Shown: positions 36,080 to 45,007 of the stretch, in pieces | Numbering within the stretch: the stretch's first letter is position 1 | Layout: each line of letters begins with the position of its first letter | Origin: Phyllobacterium trifolii | GTDB taxonomy: Bacteria > Pseudomonadota > Alphaproteobacteria > Rhizobiales > Rhizobiaceae | DNA length: 64,000 nucleotides | Assembly: GCF_014192095.1 (NCBI RefSeq) | Contig: NZ_JACHXN010000002.1 | Span: 186,001-250,000, forward strand | Direction of reading: 5' to 3' | The notes under the pieces: model-generated | What the model saw: the letters and a program-made list of their open reading frames with translations, nothing else | Databases searched by the model: none | What the model was told of the DNA's origin: nothing | Position numbers and translations under genes: made by a program

Positions 36080-37057
36080 TCATTCCTTGATCGCGCGAAT
36101 GGCTTCCCAGTCGGATTTCTCGTAGCCGAAGTCCTCGAACTTGACCTTTTCCACCACGTTCTTTTCGAAATCGGCCTTGTCGACTTCCGTCACGTTGATA
36201 CCCTTTTCCTTGAATGTCGCGACGAGCTGCTTTTCCTTCTCCGATATGATCTTCGTTGTGCGTTCGGCAGCTTCCTGCATCACATCACCGAAGATCTTCT
36301 TGTCTTCATCGGATAGGCTGGCCCAGAGCTGCTTCGAAATCACCGTATTCAGATGATCGACGATGTGCCCGGTCAGGATGATGTTCTTCTGGACCTCGAA
36401 GAACTTCTTGGCTTCGATCGTCGTCAGCGGGTTTTCCTGCGCCTCGACCGTGCCGTTCTGCAGCGCCAGATAGACTTCCGCGAAAGCAATCGGCGTGGTG
36501 TTGGCGCCGCAGGCACGCGGCATGGCGAGATAGGCAGGCACATCCGGCACGCGGATCTTCAGACCTTGCATGTCCTCGCACTTGGCAATCGGCTTGTTCG
36601 ACGTTGTGTGGCGGGTACCGTAATAGCTGACAGCTGCAATATGGTTGCCGGTCTTTGCCTCATAGCCGGCGGCAAGACGCTTGAAGACGTCACTCTTCGT
36701 ATAGGCGATCAGATGATCTGGCCCGCGGAAGATATAGGGGAAATAGGTGACGCCGATCGGCTTGTAGTCCCGGGCGGCAAAGCTCGATCCGGAAATGATG
36801 ATATCGACCGTGCCAAGCTTAAGCCCCTGATTGATATCGGCTTCCTTGCCCAGCTGCGAAGCCGGGAATACGTCAATCTTGTAACGGCCGTTGGTCCGCT
36901 TGGCGATCTCTTCGGCCGCCCACACGGACTCCGTATGGAACGGCTCAGACGTTTCGTACACATGCGCCCATTTGAGCGTCGTTTGCGCTTGCGCCACCAC
37001 GGCCGATAGCGCGAGAGCGGCAACCGCCCCCAGAATTGTCGTCAGTTTGATCTTCAT
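36080..37057 (-). CDS. dctP: TRAP transporter substrate-binding protein (DctP)
   Basis: A 325-residue periplasmic binding protein with a clear signal peptide (MKIKLTTILGAVAALALSAV, cut after AQA). The DctP landmarks are KWAHVYETSEPFHTESVWAAEEI and the binding-site segment GLKIRVPDVPAYLAMPRACGANTTPIAFAEVYLALQNGTVEAQENPL, with its conserved Arg. With DctQM and the linked IdnD-type enzyme, a sugar acid is the probable ligand. Confidence 0.95.
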   Translation of the reverse strand: MKIKLTTILGAVAALALSAVVAQAQTTLKWAHVYETSEPFHTESVWAAEEIAKRTNGRYKIDVFPASQLGKEADINQGLKLGTVDIIISGSSFAARDYKPIGVTYFPYIFRGPDHLIAYTKSDVFKRLAAGYEAKTGNHIAAVSYYGTRHTTSNKPIAKCEDMQGLKIRVPDVPAYLAMPRACGANTTPIAFAEVYLALQNGTVEAQENPLTTIEAKKFFEVQKNIILTGHIVDHLNTVISKQLWASLSDEDKKIFGDVMQEAAERTTKIISEKEKQLVATFKEKGINVTEVDKADFEKNVVEKVKFEDFGYEKSDWEAIRAIKE

Positions 37058-37080
37058 ATCCTAGTCCTCCCAGATTGAAT

Positions 37081-37830
37081 TCAGATCTTGGTACTTCTGC
37101 TCCGGCCTCCCGCGGGATGGCCCCTCTCACTTTCCAGCTCCTCATCGAAGCTCTTGGAAAATCTCACTTGCGATTGCAGCAGATGATGCTGCATCGCCGA
37201 TTTGGCACGCGCCGGGTCGCCCGAAGCGATGGCGTCGCGGATGGCCCGGTGTTCCTCGAATGCCTCGCGCCAGGAAGCGGGACTTTCGAAATAGCTCGCC
37301 AGCTTCTCGAAATAAGGCGTCATCCTCTGGTCGAAGAGCTCGCCGACAAACCGATTGAGCGCGGCGTTTTCGATAATGCCAGCAATCGTCGTGTGAAAAG
37401 TCCGATCGAGCGCAATGGAAGTGTGCGGGTCATTGAAGGTGCTCGCCATCTTCGTCAGCACCTCATCCAGGACATCGACATGAGCTGGCGTAATCGCCTT
37501 GGCCGCCTCTTCCGCAATCGCACATTCGATCAACGCACGGGCGCGCAGCAGTTCGAATGGTCCTTCCAGATCTTCGGCTTGTACAGGTGCAGGCTTCTCG
37601 CGCTGGCGGGTGACATAGATGCCGGAACCCATGCGGATATGAACAAGCCCTTCAACCTCAAGCGCAATCAGCGCTTCGCGGATGGTCGGACGGGATACGC
37701 CTAGTTTTTCCGCAAGTTCGCGCTCACCGGGCAGCCGCTCGCCGACGGCAAACTCGCCGCTTTCGATCAGCGTACGTATCTGGTCTGCCACCTGCCGGTA
37801 CAAGCGGCGCGGCTGGATCGCTGCAAACAT
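37081..37830 (-). CDS. GntR/FadR-type regulator of the TRAP-idnD operon
   Basis: A 249-residue protein: wHTH (YRQVADQIRTLIESGEFAVGERLPGERELAEKLGVSRPTIREALIALEVEGLV) and an FCD domain with the metal-binding histidine pattern (FHTTIAG, HRAIRDAI). ATG 37830 has GGGGAGGA before it, better than the start at 37887. It is the first gene of a run that includes dctPQM and idnD, so the operon probably controls itself through the site at 37868-37886. Confidence 0.92.
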   Translation of the reverse strand: MFAAIQPRRLYRQVADQIRTLIESGEFAVGERLPGERELAEKLGVSRPTIREALIALEVEGLVHIRMGSGIYVTRQREKPAPVQAEDLEGPFELLRARALIECAIAEEAAKAITPAHVDVLDEVLTKMASTFNDPHTSIALDRTFHTTIAGIIENAALNRFVGELFDQRMTPYFEKLASYFESPASWREAFEEHRAIRDAIASGDPARAKSAMQHHLLQSQVRFSKSFDEELESERGHPAGGRSRSTKI

Positions 37831-37867
37831 TGGTCCTCCCCGCACGGCTCTCCCTTCCGCACTCGAC

Positions 37868-37886
37868 TGGTAAACTGGCCTTACCA
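37868..37886. promoter_or_regulatory. Candidate GntR operator
   Basis: TGGTAA (37868-37873) and TTACCA (37881-37886) are perfect complements with a 7-nt spacer, 37 bp upstream of the regulator start. Length and symmetry fit FadR-type sites. Confidence 0.6.
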
Positions 37887-38075
37887 ATATACAACTGATA
37901 CATTGATATATATGACGGAGTCAAGGCAGACTTTAGTCCAAGGAAACTCTGAAGGCACAAGGTAAAATCGGAGTGCGGTATCCTATTGTTACGCCTTGTA
38001 TTGGAAAGTGATTGCCCCACTCCCCTGCGAACAAGCTATGACAACTCAACATCTGCCTCGTCCTACCGGTGACAA

Positions 38076-38858
38076 ATGCTGCTTGATATTCGATTGCCGC
38101 GCGCCTTTGCCTGCCTGAGCCTTGCTTTGGTACTCGGCGCTTGCACGACAGCCGATCCGAAATTGCCCAATGCAGCGTCGATTCCGCTTCCTGAACCATC
38201 GCCGCGGCTTGCAAATGCTGTAGATACCAAGCCGCAACCCAAATCTTCCGATAGGTCGTCCGTCGATGGTCTGATCTCGAAATATTCCGTTGCCTATGCT
38301 GTTCCGGAATCGCTGGTGCGCCGTGTCGTGCAGCGCGAGAGCCGGTTCAATCCGGCGGCTCGCAACGGTCCGTACTGGGGCCTGATGCAGATGCTACCCG
38401 CGACCGCACGCGGTATGGGGCATGGCGGCAGCGCCAAGGATTTGCTCGATGCCGAGACCAATCTTAAATATGGCGTGAGATATCTGGCCGGGGCCTACAA
38501 GGTCGCCGATTACAATCCGGACCAGGCTGTGCGACTTTACTCACGCGGCTACTATTTCCAGGCCAAGCGCAAGGGCATGCTGGACGTATTGGAGCCGGCA
38601 TCGCCGGTCAAAACCGCTGCCGCTTCCGAACCTGCCCCGGTTGCCGGCAATACCGCGGTGACCGCGACCGCTCCGACGGCAACCCAGCCGTTCCCGCCGG
38701 CAGCTCCGGCCGCCGCGCAACTCGCTTACGCGAGCGATCAAGTCGTTCTTCCCGCGATGGTCCCCTTGCCGTTCGAGCGGCCCGAAATGATCGACACCGT
38801 CATGCCGGCCACCAGCGGTGGAAGTGGTGTACAGGCCCGCGCCCCTGCCCCACTTTGA
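38076..38858 (+). CDS. Lipoprotein lytic transglycosylase
   Basis: A 260-residue protein with a lipoprotein signal (LSLALVLGACTTADP, lipobox LGAC). The SLT domain (about 65-165) holds the catalytic Glu in VQRESRFNPAARNGPYWGLMQMLPATARGMG and ends with the YLAGAYKVADYNPDQAVRLYSRGYY helix. The last 85 residues are Pro/Ala-rich and disordered. Its final 59 bp overlap the end of the convergent thiD gene. It cleaves peptidoglycan glycan strands in the periplasm. Confidence 0.92.
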   Translation: MLLDIRLPRAFACLSLALVLGACTTADPKLPNAASIPLPEPSPRLANAVDTKPQPKSSDRSSVDGLISKYSVAYAVPESLVRRVVQRESRFNPAARNGPYWGLMQMLPATARGMGHGGSAKDLLDAETNLKYGVRYLAGAYKVADYNPDQAVRLYSRGYYFQAKRKGMLDVLEPASPVKTAAASEPAPVAGNTAVTATAPTATQPFPPAAPAAAQLAYASDQVVLPAMVPLPFERPEMIDTVMPATSGGSGVQARAPAPL

Positions 38859-39600
38859 GCGTTTCGGCCGCGGCAATCGCCGCCGTCAGATAGTCTTTCG
38901 CATCAGTTACAACCTCACCTAAATCGAAGCCTTTGGCCAATCCGGCGGTTATTGCAGCGGCCAGCGTGCAGCCAGTGCCATGGTCATTTTTCGTGATGAG
39001 GCGCGGGCTTGAAAAGCGCCGCGTCGTAACACCGTCGAACAGCAGGTCCGTACTCATCTCGGATTTCGCGTGACCGCCCTTGACCAGCACCGCCGCGGCC
39101 CCCAGCGCCAGCAGTTTCTCTGCCTGCCGGGCCATCCCGGCTTCGTCCTCTGCCATAGGCTCACCTGTCAGCAATGCTGCTTCCGGCAGATTGGGTGTCA
39201 GTACCAAAGCGCGCGGCAGAAGAAGCTGCCGCAATGCTTCAATAGCCTCTGGCTGCAACAGGCGGTCGCCCGATGTGGCGACCATAACCGGGTCCAGTAC
39301 CACCTTGCGGTTCCAGTGCTCGAGCGCGTCAGCGATTGCCTCGATCGTTTCGACCACGCCGACCATGCCGATCTTGATGGCCTTAACGTCGATATCCGAC
39401 AGGACAGCATCGATCTGCGCGCGGACGATGCCAGGCGAGAGGTTCTCGATAGCCGTCACCCCGCGTGTGTTCTGCGCGGTGATCGCCGTCAAAACACTGG
39501 TGCCATAAACGCCAAGCGCCGAGAATGTCTTCAAATCCGCCTGGACGCCTGCGCCTCCGCCGCTGTCGGAACCGGCAATCGTCAATGCAATTGCAGTCAT
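38800..39600 (-). CDS. thiD: Hydroxymethylpyrimidine/phosphomethylpyrimidine kinase
   Basis: A 266-residue ribokinase-fold enzyme of normal ThiD length (IAGSDSGGGAGVQADLKTFSALGVYG; ITKNDHGTGCTLAAAITAGLA with the catalytic Asp-Gly-Thr-Gly-Cys-type loop). It phosphorylates HMP to HMP-PP for thiamine synthesis. It is the last gene of the TPP-riboswitch operon and overlaps thiE by ATGA. Its end overlaps the convergent transglycosylase gene by 59 bp; the usual C-terminus GPVHHFHRWW lies inside the overlap. Confidence 0.96.
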   Translation of the reverse strand: MTAIALTIAGSDSGGGAGVQADLKTFSALGVYGTSVLTAITAQNTRGVTAIENLSPGIVRAQIDAVLSDIDVKAIKIGMVGVVETIEAIADALEHWNRKVVLDPVMVATSGDRLLQPEAIEALRQLLLPRALVLTPNLPEAALLTGEPMAEDEAGMARQAEKLLALGAAAVLVKGGHAKSEMSTDLLFDGVTTRRFSSPRLITKNDHGTGCTLAAAITAGLAKGFDLGEVVTDAKDYLTAAIAAAETLKVGQGRGPVHHFHRWWPA

Positions 39601-40256
39601 GCCCGTTCCTTCAACGCTGCATCGACTGCCGCCAGCAACGCAGCGGTCGCGCCTAACGCATCGTCCTGCCGGAAGATCGCCGAAATCACCGCCACGCCAT
39701 CGGCTCCCGCGGTAATGGCGGGCGGCGTTCGCGCAAGATCGATGCCGGCGATTGCGCCGATCGGCAGGTCGGGCTTCACCTTGCGGATGATCGGCGCCAG
39801 GCGGCTGAACCCTTCAAAGCCGATAGGCTCCAGATTTTGCTTGGCCGGTGTTTCGAACAGGCCGCCAATACAAGCGTAGTCGATATCGGCCTCGATCGCC
39901 GCCTGAGCGTCTGCTTCGTTCTTGACCGTCAGGCCGATGATCGCATCTGGTCCGAGAAGACGGCGCACATCTGCCACGAGCATGTCCTCGCGGCCGACAT
40001 GCACGCCCTCCACACCAGCGGCGAGCGCCACGTCGATACGGTCATTAACCACCAATGGCACCCCCGTCCCCTTCAGTGCGGCATGGATAGTTCTGGCCCG
40101 CTCGACCATAAGTCGCGTTGGCGAGTTCTTGTCACGGTACTGGATGATCGTCGCGCCACCACGTGCAGCGCTAAGCGCAAGCTGGCCTAGGTCTCTGCCC
40201 CCGCCGATAGCATCGACATCGACAATGGCATTCAGCCGGTAATCTACTTTTGGCAT
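39597..40256 (-). CDS. thiE: Thiamine phosphate synthase
   Basis: A 219-residue TIM-barrel enzyme with ThiE motifs: QYRDKNSPTRLMVERA, VNDRIDVALAAGVEGVHVGREDM and IGLTVKNEADA. It joins HMP-PP and the thiazole phosphate into thiamine phosphate. It lies between thiY and thiD in the riboswitch operon and overlaps thiD by 4 nt. Confidence 0.96.
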   Translation of the reverse strand: MPKVDYRLNAIVDVDAIGGGRDLGQLALSAARGGATIIQYRDKNSPTRLMVERARTIHAALKGTGVPLVVNDRIDVALAAGVEGVHVGREDMLVADVRRLLGPDAIIGLTVKNEADAQAAIEADIDYACIGGLFETPAKQNLEPIGFEGFSRLAPIIRKVKPDLPIGAIAGIDLARTPPAITAGADGVAVISAIFRQDDALGATAALLAAVDAALKERA

Positions 40257-40280
40257 GTGTTCTCTCTTTGGTTGAAGTAT

Positions 40281-41234
40281 TCAGTATAATTCCACGGCGA
40301 TTTCTTCGACCTTGGGGACGCTCTTGATCAGTCCCGCATCGTGCATGAAGACACCGAACCGTTCGTAGCGGCCGCGATCGAGCGCAGCGGGCCGCTTGGC
40401 AAATCGCGGCAGCGTGTCGATCCAGGCCTGCTTGTTCAGTGGATTGTCCAGATCCGGATAGGCCTTGACGAAGAGCTGCCAGGATTCGTCCGGGTGGTTG
40501 GTCAGATAGATCGCTCCCTTCTCCACCGCGGCGAGAAAGCGCTTGAGCCGGTCGTCCTTCAGCAAATCCGGGTGAGTGACGAAAATAAGCTCGTCATAGG
40601 GAGGCACGCCATGTTCTTCCGGGAAGAAGGCGAGCCCCTTGTGCCCTTCCTGCGCCATCTGTGTCAGCTCGAAATTGCGATAGGCACCGACGGTCGCATC
40701 CACCTGCCCGGTGATCAGCGAGGTGGAAAGGGCAAAGTTGACATTGATCAACTCGACATCCTTGGTCGACAGGCCTTCCGCTTTCAACATGGCGCCCAGC
40801 ATCGCATCTTCGAAGCCCGCTACGGAAAAACCAACCTTCTTGCCTTTCAAATCCTTCAAGCTTTTGATTGGCCCGTCCGCCAGTGTCATCACCGTATTGA
40901 GCGGCGTTTCGACCAGCGTGCCGAACCGTACCAGCGGCAGGCCTTCGTCATGGTCGAGAAATAGCGTGGGCTGATAGTGGATGGCGATGTCCGCCTGCTT
41001 CGCCGCAACAAGGCGCGGCGGCGCTGCCGGATCAGCGGGCGGGATCAGCTCGACATCGAGACCAGCGCCCGCGAAGTAGCCCTTCTCTTTGGCGATGACC
41101 AGCGGCGCATGGTCGGGATTGACGAACCATTCCAGAAGAACAGTCAGCTTGTCGGCTGCCATGGCCTGACCGGAAATGCCGAAGGCAGAAACGGCGAGAC
41201 CGATCATGAAAATCAGGGGATGAATGCGAAACAT
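40281..41234 (-). CDS. thiY: HMP-precursor ABC transporter substrate-binding protein (ThiY-like)
   Basis: A 317-residue NMT1/THI5-like periplasmic protein. ATG 41234 gives a clean signal (MFRIHPLIFMIGLAVSAFGI, cut after AMA) and has AAGGATC before it; the earlier ATG at 41276 overlaps the permease stop but would add 14 non-signal residues. The mature part begins LTVLLEWFVNPDHAPLVIAKEKGYFAGAGLDVELI, the ThiY pattern for pyrimidine ligands. It lies behind a TPP riboswitch. Confidence 0.92.
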   Translation of the reverse strand: MFRIHPLIFMIGLAVSAFGISGQAMAADKLTVLLEWFVNPDHAPLVIAKEKGYFAGAGLDVELIPPADPAAPPRLVAAKQADIAIHYQPTLFLDHDEGLPLVRFGTLVETPLNTVMTLADGPIKSLKDLKGKKVGFSVAGFEDAMLGAMLKAEGLSTKDVELINVNFALSTSLITGQVDATVGAYRNFELTQMAQEGHKGLAFFPEEHGVPPYDELIFVTHPDLLKDDRLKRFLAAVEKGAIYLTNHPDESWQLFVKAYPDLDNPLNKQAWIDTLPRFAKRPAALDRGRYERFGVFMHDAGLIKSVPKVEEIAVELY

Positions 41235-41272
41235 CGAAGATCCTTTTACATGCGATGAAATGAGGGAAATTG

Positions 41273-42028
41273 TCATGCCTCACGCGCCCATGGCGTCAGC
41301 CGTTTTGCCAGCGCATCCACAAGGAAGCGCAGGACAATAGTCAGCGTGGCGAGGATGATGAGGGCTGCAAAGAGCGTGTCCGTCTGCATGCGCGCGTTGG
41401 CCTGCAGCATGACGAAACCGAGGCCGCGCGACGAGCCAACCCATTCGCCGATGACAGCGCCGATTGGCGCGAAAACTGCCGCGACGCGCAAGCCGGAACC
41501 TAGTGCGGGCAAGGCGCTCGGCACACGCACGAGAAACAGTGTCGCGAGGGGCGATGCCTGCGTCAGCGCCGCTGCGTCGAGCAGATCCTGATTGGTGCGC
41601 TGCAGACCATCGGCGAAGGCCGAGGCCACTGGAAAGAAGATGATGAGGCTCGCCATGACGACCTTGGAGGCAAGGCCGAACCCAAACCACAGAACCAGCA
41701 GTGGCGCGATGGCGAAAACCGGCAACGCCTGCAGCACGAGCATCATCGGCCAGACGATCTGCCGGAAACCCGGCACAGCGCAGACGAGCAGCGCAGTCAG
41801 GATGCCGGCCAGCGCCCCAAACATCAGCCCAAGAATGATCTCCACCAGCGTGATGGCGGCGTTGGCCAGCAGATAGTGCTGCTTGTCGACCAGCGTAGCG
41901 ATAACCGTCAATGGTCCCGGCAGGATGAAACGCGGCGGCGCCATCACCCAGACGATTACTTGCCAGCACAGGACCACCGCCAGTAAAGCTGCCGCTATCT
42001 GCAAAACCAGGCGCATGGCGCTGTTCAC
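41273..42028 (-). CDS. thiX: ABC transporter permease of the HMP importer (ThiX-like)
   Basis: A 251-residue inner membrane permease with six helices and the coupling-loop motif of the nitrate/taurine/ThiX group (ALTQASPLATLFLVRVPSALPALGSGLRVAAVFAPIGAVIGEWVG). The start is GTG 42028, or ATG 42016. It is the first structural gene after the TPP riboswitch. No ATP-binding subunit is encoded in this operon, so the ATPase must come from elsewhere. Confidence 0.92.
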   Translation of the reverse strand: MNSAMRLVLQIAAALLAVVLCWQVIVWVMAPPRFILPGPLTVIATLVDKQHYLLANAAITLVEIILGLMFGALAGILTALLVCAVPGFRQIVWPMMLVLQALPVFAIAPLLVLWFGFGLASKVVMASLIIFFPVASAFADGLQRTNQDLLDAAALTQASPLATLFLVRVPSALPALGSGLRVAAVFAPIGAVIGEWVGSSRGLGFVMLQANARMQTDTLFAALIILATLTIVLRFLVDALAKRLTPWAREA

Positions 42029-42145
42029 GCCACTACCGTTTCTGCCGGAGAAAATTTAAGGGAACGGGCACAGTTTGGACTCCATCATGATCGGAGATCC
42101 GGATATGTGCGAAGACAAGACTTGAGGTGTGCGAAGAAGGCTCAA

Positions 42146-42234
42146 TTCCCGTTCCTACGCCGGCATAACCCGGATCAGGTTCAAGGGTCCAGCTCGACGC
42201 TATCTCAGCACTGTACAGTGCCCCCCTCGGAATG
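42146..42234 (-). ncRNA. TPP riboswitch (thi box)
   Basis: On the minus strand the conserved core elements appear in order: GAGGGGGGC, a short P3-like stem (ACTGTACAGT), GCTGAGAT, ACCCTTGAACCTGATC, GGGTTATGCC and GGCGTAGGAACGGG. The aptamer ends 117 bp before thiX, leaving room for an expression platform. High thiamine pyrophosphate should switch the thiXYED operon off. Confidence 0.96.
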
Positions 42235-42293
42235 AAATCATGATGAAGCGGCGCAAGGACAAAGTCAATTGCGCCGCTGTGGTTGTTATCGGA

Positions 42294-43256
42294 CTAGTTT
42301 GTCAGACGGACGTTCTCGCCGTCCACGGATTTACAGGCGGCCTCTACCTGGTAGAAAAAGTCCTGTTGCGTAAAGCCGCCCCCATCTTCCCAAGCGTGAT
42401 CTTGCTTGCCGCCGCAATTGAACAGCTCGTCCAGTGGAGGGGTTGTGCCCTTCTTCAACCGCACGCCCTCAACGAACAGATAATCGACCGTATCTGGATC
42501 GTCGGTGCGCAACGTCAGGTTATAACTGCTAGAGGAAGCGCTCGGTACGCAAAGAGTATGGTTGGGGTCCGCGGGATCGGCGGTGTACTTGTATCCAATG
42601 TCGCAGCCATCGTTTTTGACTTCCATCTTGAGATACAACTTGTCGTAATCTCCGAGATTAATGGTCGTATTGTCCGGCGGCACCTGGGTTTTGACACCCG
42701 TACCACGACCATTCTCACTGTTGGGACCACTTCTGTAGGCACTTGTGTAGGTTACAGTTCCCATCACAGTTTCCACGCCATTCTTCACGACAACGATGGA
42801 AACCTTCTTGAAATACCAGCCGTACATGTCACCGGGAATGAATTTCGCCGTTGTAGGTTTCAATGGCGCCAAGGCCGTAGCATTCACGCCGATCGCAACC
42901 TTGTCCTGCTTTAGCAGATGCATGAACAGTGTGTTTGTCCCGCCGCTGATTGCCACGTTGACCTTTTGATCGGCCGCAGTGAATTTGATGGTAACCTTGT
43001 CCGCTGCCGCACCGAGATTAGCCTTGAGGTAGGCTTTTGCACGCGCTTCTGCCGCCGCAGAATTCGACCCGGTGAAAACCGACGCGCCGGCCAACGCGGC
43101 CGAGTCAGCGGCGTTCTGTAATTTGGACCGCTCATTGCTCGCGAGGCTGTAATCCACAGCCAGTCCGGTCATCCCCATGATCGGTATGAGCAGCAACCCG
43201 AAGGTTATTGCTGTTGCCCCGCTGCGGTCTTTGAGGAAATTTCGAATTTTTTTCAT
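42294..43256 (-). CDS. TadG-like pilus/Tad-domain protein
   Basis: A 320-residue protein. The N-terminus is the TadE/TadG type: a short basic stretch, DRSGATAITFGLLLIPIMGMTGLAVDYS as the membrane helix, then LQNAADSAALAGA. The rest is a secreted domain with beta-rich and low-complexity segments. The family belongs to Flp/Tad pilus systems, but no other tad genes are near, so this is an orphan copy. Confidence 0.88.
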   Translation of the reverse strand: MKKIRNFLKDRSGATAITFGLLLIPIMGMTGLAVDYSLASNERSKLQNAADSAALAGASVFTGSNSAAAEARAKAYLKANLGAAADKVTIKFTAADQKVNVAISGGTNTLFMHLLKQDKVAIGVNATALAPLKPTTAKFIPGDMYGWYFKKVSIVVVKNGVETVMGTVTYTSAYRSGPNSENGRGTGVKTQVPPDNTTINLGDYDKLYLKMEVKNDGCDIGYKYTADPADPNHTLCVPSASSSSYNLTLRTDDPDTVDYLFVEGVRLKKGTTPPLDELFNCGGKQDHAWEDGGGFTQQDFFYQVEAACKSVDGENVRLTN

Positions 43257-43400
43257 TGGCCCACTCCGTCGTTACATGGACCTTTGAATCTCCGGCGTAA
43301 ATTCGTGCTTAGTAAATTCATTCATATTTTCACGATCATGCTCAGGCAGCACGATTTGTATAAAATCATTGTTGGAATGGTAAAAATCCGATGAAGATTG

Positions 43401-44177
43401 TTAGCGCTCAGGCTGGATATCCGGCCGGACGAAACCTTGGCTCGCGACGAGAAGATTGCGCGTGTAATCCTGCGTGACCTTGCGTTTGGCGAGTTCCGAT
43501 GCCGTCAGCCGCTCTACCTCGGCACCATTCTGCATGACCATCAGCCGGTCGCACATATGGGTAACCACGGCGAGATCATGGCTCACCATGAGGAAAGTCA
43601 GTTTCCGGTCGCGCCTGATCTGCTCGAGCAAGTTCAATACCTCCGCCTGAACCGACGCATCGAGCGCCGATGTGGGCTCATCGAGAAGCAGGATCGACGG
43701 TTCCAGGATCAGCGCCCGGGCAATTGCAACGCGCTGACGTTGACCGCCCGACAGCTGGTGCGAATAGCGGAAGCGGAAGCTCGACCCCAATCCCACTTCA
43801 TCCAGTGCGCGCAGGATACGCTTTTCGATATCACTGAACCCATGGATCACCAGCGGTTCCAGGAGTAATCGATCCACTGTCTGGCGCGGATGCAGCGAGC
43901 CATAAGGGTCCTGGAACACCATCTGCACTTCGCGGTAAAATGCCTTGGTGCGGGACGAACCCAGCGTTTTGCCGTTGACGGTAATCGTTCCGGCGCTCAC
44001 CGGTGCCAAACCTGCGACAGCGCGCAGCAATGTGGACTTTCCCGAGCCGGATTCACCGACAAGACCAAAGGATTCGCCCGGCGCCACGTCGAAGCTGACA
44101 CCGCGCAGGGCGAGAAAGCGGTCGAATTTCACTTCAAGCTTTGCAATGACCAATGCGTTGGACCGGGTTGGCGTCAT
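43401..44177 (-). CDS. dppF: Dipeptide/oligopeptide ABC transporter ATP-binding protein (DppF-type)
   Basis: A 258-residue ATPase with Walker A GLVGESGSGKSTLLRA, signature LSGGQRQRVAIARAL and Walker B ILLLDEPTSALD. ATG 44177 overlaps the dppD stop (ATGA); the frame is open further upstream but inside dppD. It is shorter than classical DppF, whose C-terminal oligopeptide extension is nearly absent. It is the last gene of the dpp operon. Confidence 0.94.
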   Translation of the reverse strand: MTPTRSNALVIAKLEVKFDRFLALRGVSFDVAPGESFGLVGESGSGKSTLLRAVAGLAPVSAGTITVNGKTLGSSRTKAFYREVQMVFQDPYGSLHPRQTVDRLLLEPLVIHGFSDIEKRILRALDEVGLGSSFRFRYSHQLSGGQRQRVAIARALILEPSILLLDEPTSALDASVQAEVLNLLEQIRRDRKLTFLMVSHDLAVVTHMCDRLMVMQNGAEVERLTASELAKRKVTQDYTRNLLVASQGFVRPDIQPER

Positions 44178-45007
44178 GCGGCCCACTCCGGCTTGCGGTC
44201 GAGCACCGGCAGCGGATGCCGGTCGGCGCCGATCTGCGGCATGCAATTGAGCAACCCTTGCGTGTAGGGATGCTTGGCATTGTGCAAGTCGGTTGCGGCA
44301 ATCTCCTCGACGATCCGCCCTGCATACATGACGATGACGCGGTCGCAGAACGATGAAACCAGCCGCAGATCATGCGAAATGAAAATCAGCCCCATGCCGC
44401 GATCCCGCACCAGATTGTCGAGAATCCTCAGCACGTCGAGTTGCACGGTAACGTCCAGCGCCGAGGTTGGCTCGTCGGCGATCAGCAGTTCCGGCCCGGT
44501 GATCAGCATCATGGCAATCATGGCCCGCTGACCCATGCCGCCCGAAACCTCATGCGGATGCAAATCGTAGACCCGCTCTGCATCACGGATCTGTACGGCG
44601 GCAAGCATGTCGAGCGCCCGTTTGCGTGCCTCGGCCTTGCTGACCTTCTCATGCGTCCTGAGCGTTTCGACGATCTGCCGGCCGATACTCATGACAGGAT
44701 TGAGCGAATATTTCGGATCCTGCAGGATCATGGCAATGCGGTTGCCGCGAAGGCTCCGCCGCTGCTTCACCGAAGCCTCCAGCAGGTCGATGCCGTCGAA
44801 GTTGAGCTTCTGTGCAGTGATCTTCGCATGTGGCGGTGTCAGCCCCATGATGGCGCGGCCGGTCTGCGACTTGCCTGAACCGGACTCGCCGACGATGCCA
44901 AGCCGCTCGCGTCCAAGCGTGAAGGAAACGCCGCGCACCGCATCGACAGTGCCGGTACGGGTCGGAAACTGCACGCGAAGGTCCTCAACGGTCAGCATGG
45001 TGCTCAT
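44174..45007 (-). CDS. dppD: Dipeptide/oligopeptide ABC transporter ATP-binding protein (DppD-type)
   Basis: A 277-residue ATPase with Walker A GIVGESGSGKSQTGRA, signature VSGGMGQRAMIAMML and Walker B LLIADEPTSALD. The signature glutamine position reads GGMGQR, the usual DppD variant. It overlaps dppC (ATGA) and dppF (ATGA), so all three are coupled. Confidence 0.95.
   Translation of the reverse strand: MSTMLTVEDLRVQFPTRTGTVDAVRGVSFTLGRERLGIVGESGSGKSQTGRAIMGLTPPHAKITAQKLNFDGIDLLEASVKQRRSLRGNRIAMILQDPKYSLNPVMSIGRQIVETLRTHEKVSKAEARKRALDMLAAVQIRDAERVYDLHPHEVSGGMGQRAMIAMMLITGPELLIADEPTSALDVTVQLDVLRILDNLVRDRGMGLIFISHDLRLVSSFCDRVIVMYAGRIVEEIAATDLHNAKHPYTQGLLNCMPQIGADRHPLPVLDRKPEWAA

Noticed and set aside
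42129-42914. 261-codon plus-strand frame across the TPP riboswitch
   Set aside because: It runs antisense through the riboswitch aptamer and the TadG-like gene; both of those are better supported.
42294-43256. Possible Flp/Tad pilus locus
   Set aside because: Only a single TadG-like gene is present; no ATPase, prepilin, peptidase or secretin gene lies near it.
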